From: an uncultured Saprospiraceae bacterium
Lineage (GTDB): Bacteria; Bacteroidota; Bacteroidia; Chitinophagales; Saprospiraceae
Reading direction: 5' to 3'
NCBI GenBank assembly: GCA_938002665.1
Contig: CALLAE010000160.1
Coordinates: 1-44,397 of the forward strand
Length of the DNA stretch: 44,397 nucleotides
Position 1 is the stretch's first letter. Every line of letters begins with the position of its first letter. The translations under genes were made by a program, and so were the position numbers. Under the pieces are notes generated by a model. It was not told the DNA's origin and made no database searches. It saw nothing but the letters and a program-made list of their open reading frames with translations. Positions 14,959 to 23,630 of the stretch are shown one piece after another.

Positions 14959-16851
14959 CTACCACTGTGTATGGTAGCTTTTCCCTGAAGGATCGTTTCT
15001 TCTTTTATAAGTATGAGCACCAAAATAGTCTCGTTGCGCTTGGATAAGATTGGCAGACGTATCAGCAGTTTTTATACCATGGAAAAAGTTAACCGCTTCT
15101 ATGAGACAGGGTGCATGCAACTGGGCTTGGAGACAAGCCACCGCAACAGCTTGTGCAGAGGCATAAGTATTTTTTATTTGTTCCTGCCACTTGGTATCCA
15201 TGAGGATAGAACTACTGACCTTCAGGACGGGAACAAGTTCTTTCATAAAATCAGATTTAATAATGCATCCTGCTGTCCATATTCGCGCTATCTCACTTAA
15301 GTTGACCTTCCAGTTATTCTGCTCTGAAACTCGAGCTATCAAACTAAATCCCTGATGATGATTTATAATACGACTAAACTGGTAGGCTTCTTTAAGTTGT
15401 ACTGCAGTTATGTCTACCGCCTTACCTGCACTGAACACCTCAGCTGCAACCATTCTTTTGTCTTTGAAAAAAGAAAGATATCTGGCAAACAGCGCTGCAG
15501 GTATCATCGTAGCAGGCTCGCCAGAATCTGCAATAGCTGCTGTTGCCCATTTGCCTGTTCCTTTGTTGGCAGCCTTATCCAGTATTGAGTCTAATACATA
15601 GCCGTCACCTTCTTTCTTTCTGAGTATATCGACTGTAATACCTAAGAGATAACTGCCTTGTTCTTTCATCCATGCTTCGAAAGTAGTCGCTATCTCTTCA
15701 TTAGAAAGTCCTTGGCTTTTGAGCACTGCATAACATTCTCCAAGCAATTGCATCTCCGCATACTCTATCCCATTATGAATCATCTTGACAAAGTGGCCAC
15801 TCCCTCTTTGACCGACATAGGTGCAGCATGGCCTTCCATCACTATCCTTTGCTGCGATAGTCTCCAGATAATTTTGGATTTTGTCATAAGCTTCCTTATT
15901 GCCAGACGGCATTATAGATGGGCCTCTTAGTGCACCTTCTTCACCTCCTGAGACACCTGTACCTATGAAATGAAAGCCCCCTTCTCTCATAGACTCTATT
16001 CTAGAATTAGTATCCTCAAAATGGGAATTACCACCATCTACGACAATATCACCTTCAGACATCACCTGCCCTAATTCCTCTATCACAGCATCCACCGCAG
16101 CACCAGCATTGACCATAAGAATGATCTTTCTAGGTACTTCTAAAGCATGGACAAAGCTCTGCAAATCATCAAAAGCAAGGGAGTCTGATAACTCATTATG
16201 ATTAGCCTTAAAATCCTTAGCTATGTTTTCTTCTTTATCATCCACATGCCTATTATACAACCCTACCTTATATCCTCTACCCGCTAAGTTGCGGCTCAAA
16301 CTCCTGCCCATCACTCCCATTCCGATAACGCCTATTTCTGCTTTCATTACTCTCTTAATCTGTGACTTTATATTATTTACAATTGTTTCCGGTGACTCTT
16401 TTATATTGATAGTTATCGCCTCTTTCGGCTCCTCTAAGGTATCGAACTGTGACTGTAACATCTTAGCTTCCATGAAATGATTTTCTCTCTGTTGCATTCG
16501 CTGATAGATCAGCTCATAAGAACCCTTTAGATAAATCCATTGTACTTGAGATGCCAAGGATCCAGTCAATCGTACTCTATAATCCTCCTTAAGAGCAGAA
16601 CAAGCAATCACACAACCGCCTTCCTTATGCTCTTCCGCAATGCTGCGTAGAGTATCCAACCATGGCTCCCTATCTGAATCATTCAAAGGAAGTCCTTTAC
16701 TCATTTTTTCAATATTAGCTACAGGATGGTGGTCGTCAGCATCTATAAAAGGGATGCCACATTTTTGTGCCAGAAGCTTACCTACTGAACTCTTTCCAGA
16801 GCCACTCACTCCCATTATAAAAATTATCCTGCCCATCGCGCTAGCTGCCAT
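14959..16851 (-). CDS. gntK-gnd: Bifunctional gluconokinase / 6-phosphogluconate dehydrogenase fusion
   Basis: A 630-residue cytoplasmic fusion. Residues 1-165 are gluconokinase: Walker A GVSGSGKSS (14-22), the DADDHHP motif (38-43), ACSALKEDYR and the YLKGSYELIYQRMQQR segment. Residues about 169-630 are decarboxylating 6-phosphogluconate dehydrogenase: GMGVMG nucleotide motif (177-182), GNSHFEDTNSR, SGGEEGALRGPSIMPSG, the catalytic FVKMIHNGIEYAEMQLLGE, GTGKWATAAI, and a C-terminal tail ending near HTQW. The two enzymes catalyse consecutive steps, gluconate to 6-phosphogluconate to ribulose-5-phosphate with NADP+ reduction. An internal Met169 at the domain boundary could give separate Gnd, but no clear evidence supports it. 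The truncated Nramp gene ends 22 bp upstream. Confidence 0.92.
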   Translation of the reverse strand: MAASAMGRIIFIMGVSGSGKSSVGKLLAQKCGIPFIDADDHHPVANIEKMSKGLPLNDSDREPWLDTLRSIAEEHKEGGCVIACSALKEDYRVRLTGSLASQVQWIYLKGSYELIYQRMQQRENHFMEAKMLQSQFDTLEEPKEAITINIKESPETIVNNIKSQIKRVMKAEIGVIGMGVMGRSLSRNLAGRGYKVGLYNRHVDDKEENIAKDFKANHNELSDSLAFDDLQSFVHALEVPRKIILMVNAGAAVDAVIEELGQVMSEGDIVVDGGNSHFEDTNSRIESMREGGFHFIGTGVSGGEEGALRGPSIMPSGNKEAYDKIQNYLETIAAKDSDGRPCCTYVGQRGSGHFVKMIHNGIEYAEMQLLGECYAVLKSQGLSNEEIATTFEAWMKEQGSYLLGITVDILRKKEGDGYVLDSILDKAANKGTGKWATAAIADSGEPATMIPAALFARYLSFFKDKRMVAAEVFSAGKAVDITAVQLKEAYQFSRIINHHQGFSLIARVSEQNNWKVNLSEIARIWTAGCIIKSDFMKELVPVLKVSSSILMDTKWQEQIKNTYASAQAVAVACLQAQLHAPCLIEAVNFFHGIKTADTSANLIQAQRDYFGAHTYKRRNDPSGKSYHTQW

Positions 16852-16873
16852 TGATAGCCTAAGATACTATCTT

Positions 16874-18064
16874 CTACCCAAATATATCCATCAAGCCATT
16901 CACCATTATAACCAGAGAAAAGACAAAGGCACCAGACAGTATTATATTAGTAATCATCCGACTTTTAGGTAAGCCTGCATTCTTCCTGTTCCAGAGGATC
17001 AAGAAGCAAAAAACCACAAGTGGAAGGGCAAACACATTGAAAACTTGGGTGAAGATTTGGCCTTTGATGGGATTGAATCCAGTCAGAGGAACTGATAGGG
17101 CTAAGAGACTAGCTATGCCCGTTATGACTTTAAATCTTGTAGAGCTGACATCCAGTTTGCCAGAGTTATAATCCCCTAACATGAGAGGGACAATCATCAA
17201 ACAAGGGAAAATAGAAGACAAACCGGCACTCAGCGTGCCTGCAAAAAAGATACTTACAGCAAACTTTCCTACGGCAGGCTCTAGAGCTCTAGACATATCT
17301 AGGACATGGGTAATCTCATGACCCTTACCATGCAAACTTCCACTAGCTACTGCCATAATAGAACCACTGATTACAAAAATAAGTACGGCAGCTATGATGG
17401 AATCATTTTTCTGTACTTTGAAATCTGCCATAGTCCAACCCTTACCTTGTATAAAAAGCGGGCGGGATAAAAATGTCGCTGCAGCCATAGTTGTCCCTAC
17501 AAAAGCTGCTATCAATATACCAGCACCTTCCACCTCTGGTATATTAGGTACGAGTCCTTGTATAACCTCTGTAGGATGCGGAAAAACAAAAAACAAAGTG
17601 AAGAAAAAAGACAAACCCATCATGCTCACAAAGAGCGCCAAGACTTTCTCGAAAATACTGTAGTTGCCCTTGATTAATAAGGTATAGAAGATGCCAATAA
17701 TTAAAATAGCCAAACTCAAGACAACAAAATATTTATGGCCTTCCAGAGCTGGAAAATTGAGAGATAAAATTTCGAATACTACATTAGAAGTAATACCAAG
17801 TATGCCGATCAATGAATTCCACTGTCCTATGCCGACAGTCAAAATAATAGCAATAGCAACAGCTTTTCCTAAGGGCAAATGTTTCCTGACAGCATAGAGC
17901 GCTGTCTCACCCGTCATCAAATAGTAACTACCAGACACATAGATGAGTACTCCCGAAAACAAGCAACTGAAGAAAAGAACCCAGAGCAGGTCCATCCCAA
18001 AATCATTACCTGCTACTATCATGGAGGTCACACTACCCGTTCCTCTCCGGAGGGAGCTTTTCAC
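16874..18064 (-). CDS. Nramp-type divalent metal transporter, N-terminally truncated
   Basis: A 396-residue membrane protein with about 10 transmembrane segments. The opening GTGSVTSMIVAGNDFGMDLLW aligns in pattern with Nramp TM1 (GPGTVTT..AG..FG..LLW), and AAFVGTTMAAATFLSRPLF with TM6. The first seven codons (from GTG at 18064) are foreign: on the DNA they are the end of a GntR gene read in another frame. About 15-25 residues, including the first half of TM1 that helps form the metal site, are therefore missing. The canonical DPGN and MPH motifs are also absent, as in some Nramp-related subfamilies. Function is doubtful; it may be an early pseudogene. It lies in tandem with the gluconate fusion gene. 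Confidence 0.7.
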   Translation of the reverse strand: MKSSLRRGTGSVTSMIVAGNDFGMDLLWVLFFSCLFSGVLIYVSGSYYLMTGETALYAVRKHLPLGKAVAIAIILTVGIGQWNSLIGILGITSNVVFEILSLNFPALEGHKYFVVLSLAILIIGIFYTLLIKGNYSIFEKVLALFVSMMGLSFFFTLFFVFPHPTEVIQGLVPNIPEVEGAGILIAAFVGTTMAAATFLSRPLFIQGKGWTMADFKVQKNDSIIAAVLIFVISGSIMAVASGSLHGKGHEITHVLDMSRALEPAVGKFAVSIFFAGTLSAGLSSIFPCLMIVPLMLGDYNSGKLDVSSTRFKVITGIASLLALSVPLTGFNPIKGQIFTQVFNVFALPLVVFCFLILWNRKNAGLPKSRMITNIILSGAFVFSLVIMVNGLMDIFG

Positions 18065-18161
18065 CTGGCTTTATTTGTCCTGAGCTAATAAGAGCTCTGA
18101 TCTGCCGAATGATGATATCTACCGGTTTTTCGATAGTTATCCTAGTCAAATTATCAAGCAT
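18033..18161 (-). pseudogene. N-terminal fragment of a GntR/FadR-type regulator
   Basis: From ATG at 18161 the minus strand encodes 42 residues that include KPVDIIIRQIRALISSGQI followed by KPGEKLPPER, the first helices of a GntR winged-helix domain (usual form: I..G.l.pG.kLPsER.LA). Right after PER the frame ends at a TAG (18033-18035), and from this point the DNA matches the Nramp gene in a different frame. The rest of the regulator (about 180 residues) and the start of the transporter are both missing, as expected of one deletion. FCD-type GntR proteins often control gluconate genes, so this was plausibly the local regulator. Confidence 0.75.
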
Positions 18162-18166
18162 AAAAT

Positions 18167-18190
18167 TTGGTTGACCAATTATTGGTTGAC
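18167..18190. promoter_or_regulatory. GntR-type operator-like sites
   Basis: TTGGTTGACCAA (18167-18178) is an inverted repeat TTGGT-NN-ACCAA, followed after two bases by a second half-like copy ATTGGTTGAC (18181-18190). FadR/PdhR-type regulators bind TGGT-Nn-ACCA palindromes. The site is 6 bp upstream of the GntR fragment's start codon, a position suited to autoregulation. The regulator itself is now broken. From 18191 to 18362 no gene is seen. Confidence 0.5.
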
Positions 18191-18362
18191 ATAATATAGT
18201 TAAGTACTATAAATATCCTAACAACATTCAACCGATTTTCTTATCATACTAGAAATTTAATTTTGAAGAGGGTCTGAAAAGGCCAATATTGATGGATTTA
18301 TTACTCACATACAAATATGTAATATGTGTTTTCTTCAATATACTGACCGAGGAATCTAAAAC

Positions 18363-21300
18363 CTATTTCGCGTTCAATTTTAAAATAGTCGGGCGGTCGC
18401 TATTATTGGCTGCAATGATGGAAATACCATTCTTGTTCTTGAGAAGGGCTATATCCTTGGTATCCCCTTTAATATATATGCCACTTTCTGAAAGTGCTGA
18501 AGGGGAAAAGTCACCTTTTCCATTACCTAATAACAGACTCCCATAGCTTGCATCATTTCGTGGGGTTTCTATTTCAGCATTGTACATATTTCCTGCGATA
18601 ATAATATCTAGGTGCCCATCCTTATTATAATCAAAAGGAAGAATACCATTGACACATGATATCTGTGCTTCATCTGGAAGTGGTGTAAAGACAAAATTTC
18701 CACTTCCCTTATTCTCTATATAACTACTCGCAAAAGTATGCGCCTTGTAGTGCATGGAATTTTCTAGATCCGCCTCAGTATAGACATCCACCAGTGAAGC
18801 AGATGCAAAGCGGTTATAGTCTTCGTATTTATATTTGATGGCAGGAATTTGTTCAGAGGAGCATTGCTTACCTCTCAAAGGATACTGTACCCCATCTTGA
18901 TAATAACCTAACACTATGTCTAGCTTGCCATTCTTATCATAGTCGCTTGCATAGACATCAAAGGTTTCCTCTGGATTTGCTTGATACTTATAATTCAATC
19001 CCAGATTACCTGCCACTAAATCCATGTCTCCATCATTATCAAAATCTTCTTTAGCGAGGCTATACCACCAGCCTGTGGTTTGCTCTAGCCCGAGTGCTGC
19101 TGTTTTGTTTTCAAAACCGCTTCCAGTGTTTTTCAGCACTGTCACAGGCATCCACTCTCCTACTACTATAAGGTCTAGTTTCTTATCGTCGTCATAGTCC
19201 ATCCACACAGCGTCTGTCACCAGCCCAGCCTCTATAAGGTCTGGTGCAATAGCCGCTGTCACATCAGAGTAAGCTAGTTTTCCTGTTTCTACAATTTCAT
19301 TTTTGAGTAAGTAACTTTTAGCTGGTGTAGGATAGAGCTGCGGCAATACTCTTCCCCCTACAAACAGATCTAAGTCACCGTCTTGGTCATAATCCGCAGC
19401 AGTAATTCTCGAATTACTACCTGTCATATCTGGTAAGACTAGGTCTGCTTTTGTAAAGCTTCCTTTGCCATCATTTAGGTAGAGTTTATCTTGGAGCTTA
19501 GGCATACCTGCCTTGTATTCATTTCCGCCACAGCTCACATAGAGATCTAGGTCCTTATCATTATCTGCATCAAAAAAAAGAGCCCCGATGTCTTCTGTAT
19601 TGGCATCCGCTCTCCACAGACTAGTCTGACTTAAGGTGTAAGTGCCATTCTCATTTTGGATATAAAGTGCAGCTCTGCTTCCTCCTCCCCCACCGATATA
19701 GAAATCATCTAGTCCATCTCCATTAACATCACCGGTAGCTAGTGCTGGCCCATTTTTAGAGTAAGTATGTGGCAATAAAATTTCTACTTTATAATCATCA
19801 TACTGATTCTCACTGTGGCTGTACTTAACCTCACTTTCATTCGTCACATCTACAAAAAGGGGCGATGAGCTAGAGCTTTTGGATGGAGCAGTAGCAGCAT
19901 CTTTGTGATAGATGGTGAGCAGCTGATTAGCTTTTATTTTTTCTAACAGTTGTTCCTTGCCATCATTCCACACTACAGTAAGCTGCTCTATCTCTTGGTC
20001 ATCTCCTAAACCAAAATGCACAATGGGATCAACAGAAGACTGGAACCCTCTCGTCATGGTATGTTCCTGGTATTGACTACCTCCTTTAGATACGAGGGTA
20101 AGCTTAGCGCCTAGGCCTTGCGTATTCTTACCTTGACCAGCTAACTTTATTCTTAAGAAATTCCCTCCACCTTGCTCCACTGTAGTGTTCTTATAAATAA
20201 TAGCAGGGTCGTCTATATTATTGATAATAATTTCTAGATCTCCATCATTATCTAGGTCTACATAGGTAGCACCATTAGTATAGCCTTCAAAATTGATACC
20301 CCAGTCATCAGTTACATCACTAAAGCTCAAGTCGCCATTATTCTTGTAGGCATAATTATCAATTTTCTCAGAGGGCATATTCAAGGTCAGATCTAAATAG
20401 TCAAACTTTTGTCGCTCCTGATAATTGGCTTTTTCTATTTTATTGAAGTAATCCTTATTATTGATATCTCGACGGGTTCCATTGGTTATAAAAGCATCTT
20501 TGTAACCATCATTATCAAAGTCAGCAAGTAGCCCTGCCCAACTCCAATCTGTCGTCGCCATGCCAGTCATTCTAGAAACATCACTAAAGTGTGGTAGTCC
20601 ATCAGGACCTATTCCATTATTGAGCTGTAAGGTGTTCTGCATGTACTGATAATGCAAACCATAATTAATCATTTCCCAAAATCTCGGAATATCCATGCTG
20701 GCCATATTAGCCTTATTTCTTCTATTGTCAGCTGGAGTCATATCCATCTGTAAGACATCTAAAAGACCATCATTATTAAAGTCCGCTACATCTGCTCCCA
20801 TACCAAAGAAGGCCGTATGCTGAGTAACCTCCTGAATGCGATCAGTAAACGTACCATCACCATTACTAAAATAGAAATGATCAGGAGATGCAAAATCATT
20901 AGATACATAGATATCTTCCCAGCCATCTTGATTAAAATCTCCTACTGTAGCACTGAGTGACAGTCCAAAATTCAATAAGCCTGCTTCCTCAGTTACATCT
21001 TCAAAATTTCCTGCTCCATCGTTTTCGAAAAGTCGATCTGATTTCCCAGTATCTACATTTTTCATAAATGCCGCATATGAAAAGTTAGATGTTTTAAATC
21101 CAGTCCCAGGGTAATTAGCCAAGTAGAGATCGATGTCTCCATCCTTATCATAATCGAAGAACGTGCTTTGCGTAGTCTTGTCATCTACTGCAACACCTCT
21201 CTGCGCTCCTTCATCTTTGAAAGTAGGAATCCCTTCTTTATTGATACCTTGATTGATAAACAATTGATTCTTTGTTGTCGTAAACTTTCCTGATACACTG

Positions 21301-21722
21301 ACATAGATATCCATCAGACCATCTGCGTTTACATCCGCCATATTAACACCGGTTACCCATCTATCATCACTGGCTACTCCTGCTACCTCAGTTATATCTT
21401 GGAACTGCAAGTTTCCTTTGTTTAAGTATAGTTTGTTATCCACCATATTTCCAGAGAAATATAAGTCTTGCAGGCCATCACCATTGACATCTCCTACCGC
21501 TATCCCTCCACCCATATAGATATAGGGATAGGTAAAATAATTGATTATCGAATCTTCTTTGAGATCATTAGAAAAAGTAATACCGCAATCTTGGGAAGAT
21601 AGTTTTTCATAGATTTTAGACTGCTTAGCTACTCCAGCTGGAGAGCTATTTTGCTTTTCGTCCTTACAAGAAGAAAGAAGTACAAGCATTAAGATGGTAA
21701 GTATATATGAAGATTTATTCAT
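18363..21722 (-). CDS. FG-GAP/VCBS repeat lipoprotein with ASPIC/UnbV domain (CRTAC1-like)
   Basis: The start at 21722 gives 1119 residues beginning MNKSSYILTILMLVLLSSC, a lipoprotein signal with lipobox LSSC; an upstream Met at 21746 is less likely. The body has two halves of FG-GAP/VCBS propeller repeats with Asp-rich calcium-type loops (GDVNGDGLQDLYF, DYDKDGDIDLYL, DVADFNNDGLLDV, DYDQDGDLDLFVGG, DFDNDGDMDLVAGN). Between the halves, near residues 515-600, an ASPIC/UnbV domain includes LAGQGKNTQGLGAKL and DPIVHFGLGD. Proteins of this kind commonly follow SusC/SusD genes in Bacteroidota and are thought to act at the cell surface; a role in binding the transported ligand is inferred. It is third in the cluster but separated from susD by a terminator. 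Confidence 0.88.
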   Translation of the reverse strand: MNKSSYILTILMLVLLSSCKDEKQNSSPAGVAKQSKIYEKLSSQDCGITFSNDLKEDSIINYFTYPYIYMGGGIAVGDVNGDGLQDLYFSGNMVDNKLYLNKGNLQFQDITEVAGVASDDRWVTGVNMADVNADGLMDIYVSVSGKFTTTKNQLFINQGINKEGIPTFKDEGAQRGVAVDDKTTQSTFFDYDKDGDIDLYLANYPGTGFKTSNFSYAAFMKNVDTGKSDRLFENDGAGNFEDVTEEAGLLNFGLSLSATVGDFNQDGWEDIYVSNDFASPDHFYFSNGDGTFTDRIQEVTQHTAFFGMGADVADFNNDGLLDVLQMDMTPADNRRNKANMASMDIPRFWEMINYGLHYQYMQNTLQLNNGIGPDGLPHFSDVSRMTGMATTDWSWAGLLADFDNDGYKDAFITNGTRRDINNKDYFNKIEKANYQERQKFDYLDLTLNMPSEKIDNYAYKNNGDLSFSDVTDDWGINFEGYTNGATYVDLDNDGDLEIIINNIDDPAIIYKNTTVEQGGGNFLRIKLAGQGKNTQGLGAKLTLVSKGGSQYQEHTMTRGFQSSVDPIVHFGLGDDQEIEQLTVVWNDGKEQLLEKIKANQLLTIYHKDAATAPSKSSSSSPLFVDVTNESEVKYSHSENQYDDYKVEILLPHTYSKNGPALATGDVNGDGLDDFYIGGGGGSRAALYIQNENGTYTLSQTSLWRADANTEDIGALFFDADNDKDLDLYVSCGGNEYKAGMPKLQDKLYLNDGKGSFTKADLVLPDMTGSNSRITAADYDQDGDLDLFVGGRVLPQLYPTPAKSYLLKNEIVETGKLAYSDVTAAIAPDLIEAGLVTDAVWMDYDDDKKLDLIVVGEWMPVTVLKNTGSGFENKTAALGLEQTTGWWYSLAKEDFDNDGDMDLVAGNLGLNYKYQANPEETFDVYASDYDKNGKLDIVLGYYQDGVQYPLRGKQCSSEQIPAIKYKYEDYNRFASASLVDVYTEADLENSMHYKAHTFASSYIENKGSGNFVFTPLPDEAQISCVNGILPFDYNKDGHLDIIIAGNMYNAEIETPRNDASYGSLLLGNGKGDFSPSALSESGIYIKGDTKDIALLKNKNGISIIAANNSDRPTILKLNAK

Positions 21723-21825
21723 GTAGTAAATGAGGTAACAGAACAAAGGTTTTTTGACATTAAAATCTAAGATGAATATACAAACTATCTCAACTTTGAA
21801 TTTAATTCAGTAGCTAACAGGCCAT

Positions 21826-21860
21826 AAAAAAAGAGGTAAGAAATTCCTTCCTTACCTCTT
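21826..21860 (-). terminator. Intrinsic terminator after susD
   Basis: Read on the minus strand, AAGAGGTAAG and CTTACCTCTT form a perfect 10-bp stem followed by a T-run (the A-run ending at 21832 on the plus strand). It lies about 27 bp after the susD stop and before the VCBS lipoprotein gene, so it may stop or attenuate read-through. Confidence 0.85.
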
Positions 21861-21886
21861 ACACTTAGATATTATTTAATTGTCGA

Positions 21887-23587
21887 TTAGTAACCTGGAT
21901 TCTGAGTCAGAATGTCAGTTCCTAGAAGATCTATTTCATTTTGTGGTATAGGTAGATACTCATCTTTGTTTGCATCGAAAGTAGCGCCTGCAAAAGGAGC
22001 ATTTAGCTTAGGACCTTCAAACGCTAGATAAGCACTGAGTACCTCTGGGGCAACTCCCCATCTTACTAAATCATACATTCTATGTCCCTCTCCAGAAAGC
22101 TCTAATTTTCTTTCCATTCGCAGAGCTGTTCTAGCCATATCGGCACTTCCGAAAGAACCATAAGTTCCTACGTTATAGTTAGCAGGACTGTCAGAAATAG
22201 TAGAAGCAGCCGCTCTTGTTCTTACTCTGTCTATGAGAGCAGCAGCTGCATCAAGATCACCTGTTTCGATTTCTGCCTCAGCTAGCATAAGTAGTACATC
22301 AGCAAATCTGATGATGTTATAGTTTACTGCTGTATAGCCTGGCGTCCATGAGCTAAGATCATTCTCTACACCGTTTCCACCTTGATAATAGATGAATTTC
22401 TTAGGTGCATAAGGTCCAGCATAAGGCTGATCTCTTATCCAATCTTTTCCTGGGTGCGGTCCCCAATCAAGATAAGGAATACCTCTTCTACCTATAGAGT
22501 GATCTAGTCTAGTATCTACAGGACCAGCATCTACATCAAAGGCATCAGCGCTTTCTATACCCATATCTGTCGCTAGTGCATTAGCATCACTATTGTAAGA
22601 ACCATCTAGTAATGGAAGACCATTATCATCTGTTCTGTAAGAATTTGCTAATTCGAAACTTGGTTGGAAAAATCCACAACAGCCTCCTGGCGCGCCAGGT
22701 CCGTTAGGGAAATTAAGTACCATCCCTGCATTAGCATTATTGACATCACCTGTACCTGCTGCAGCTTGTACTGCAAATACTGATTCTGCACTGTTATCAT
22801 TAGTAGATCTGAAAGCATCAGCATAGAAAGCATTAAGATCATAAGGCTGACCAGTAGCAGTTGTACCACTGTTAACTACATCAGCTAATACTGCTCTAGC
22901 TTCACTCCATTTTCCTTGGAACAATAAAGCCTTTCCATAATATGCACCTGCTGCCCACTTGTTAGCTCTACCTGCATCTCCCATAGATTCAGGAAGGTTA
23001 TCGTACGCAAACTTAAGATCTGCTTCTATAGCAGTCCATAAGTCTGTGTTGTTTCCTACTGGCGTTACTTCATCCCAGTTTTCATCTACATAAGGTGTAT
23101 TGTTAAAGTTCTTTTTGAGTTCAAAATAGTAATGTCCTCTTAAGAATCTTGCCTCACCTTCAATTCTGGTTTTGTCTTCACCAGAGACACCTTCATCGGC
23201 AGTTTGCAATAGTTTTAAAGTGGCGTTTGATCTGGCAACACCTTCATACACCGCTCTGTACTTTTGTAATACATTATCATTAGTTGTTTGTACTGCATAA
23301 GCTTGGATTTCGTTAGCGCCTGATTGGTCACCAGCGTTGGTACCCTTATTTGCTTCTCCTCCTCTTATGCTACCCCACAACCAGTTACTACTGTCTGAGT
23401 AGAAACCTGATCTTCCTAAAAGCATACTATAAGACGCAACAAGTGAGCCTTCTAGACCAGCTTTGGTAGATAATTCTGTAGAACTTAAAGACCCAGTCGG
23501 TGCTACATCTAGAAACTCATCAGAACATGACACGACTGATAGAATGACTACCAGGAATGTTAATGTTATTAATTTATTTATTTTCAT
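21887..23587 (-). CDS. SusD/RagB-type outer-membrane nutrient-binding lipoprotein
   Basis: A 566-residue lipoprotein: residues 1-20 form the signal, with lipobox VVSC and Cys21. It shows the SusD opening (SDEFLDVAPTGSLSSTELST), the TPR-rich central part with ARFLRGHYYFELKKNFNNTPY, and the C-terminal signature beginning YNIIRFADVLLMLAEAEIE, followed by RTRAA, RMERKLELSGEGHRMYDLVR and a final YLPIPQNEIDL..TQNPGY. SusD proteins sit on the outer leaflet as the lid of a SusC channel and bind glycans or other oligomers. It follows the susC gene by 43 bp and is surely its partner. The substrate is not readable, as no glycoside hydrolase lies in the cluster. Confidence 0.93.
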   Translation of the reverse strand: MKINKLITLTFLVVILSVVSCSDEFLDVAPTGSLSSTELSTKAGLEGSLVASYSMLLGRSGFYSDSSNWLWGSIRGGEANKGTNAGDQSGANEIQAYAVQTTNDNVLQKYRAVYEGVARSNATLKLLQTADEGVSGEDKTRIEGEARFLRGHYYFELKKNFNNTPYVDENWDEVTPVGNNTDLWTAIEADLKFAYDNLPESMGDAGRANKWAAGAYYGKALLFQGKWSEARAVLADVVNSGTTATGQPYDLNAFYADAFRSTNDNSAESVFAVQAAAGTGDVNNANAGMVLNFPNGPGAPGGCCGFFQPSFELANSYRTDDNGLPLLDGSYNSDANALATDMGIESADAFDVDAGPVDTRLDHSIGRRGIPYLDWGPHPGKDWIRDQPYAGPYAPKKFIYYQGGNGVENDLSSWTPGYTAVNYNIIRFADVLLMLAEAEIETGDLDAAAALIDRVRTRAAASTISDSPANYNVGTYGSFGSADMARTALRMERKLELSGEGHRMYDLVRWGVAPEVLSAYLAFEGPKLNAPFAGATFDANKDEYLPIPQNEIDLLGTDILTQNPGY

Positions 23588-23630
23588 AATTTATATTTTT
23601 TCGCACCCTGAGGCACGTTCATTTTATTAA

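Noticed and set aside
14959..16851. Two separate genes gntK and gnd
   Set aside because: One uninterrupted frame joins both complete domains with a short linker and no stop, so a fusion is the simplest reading.
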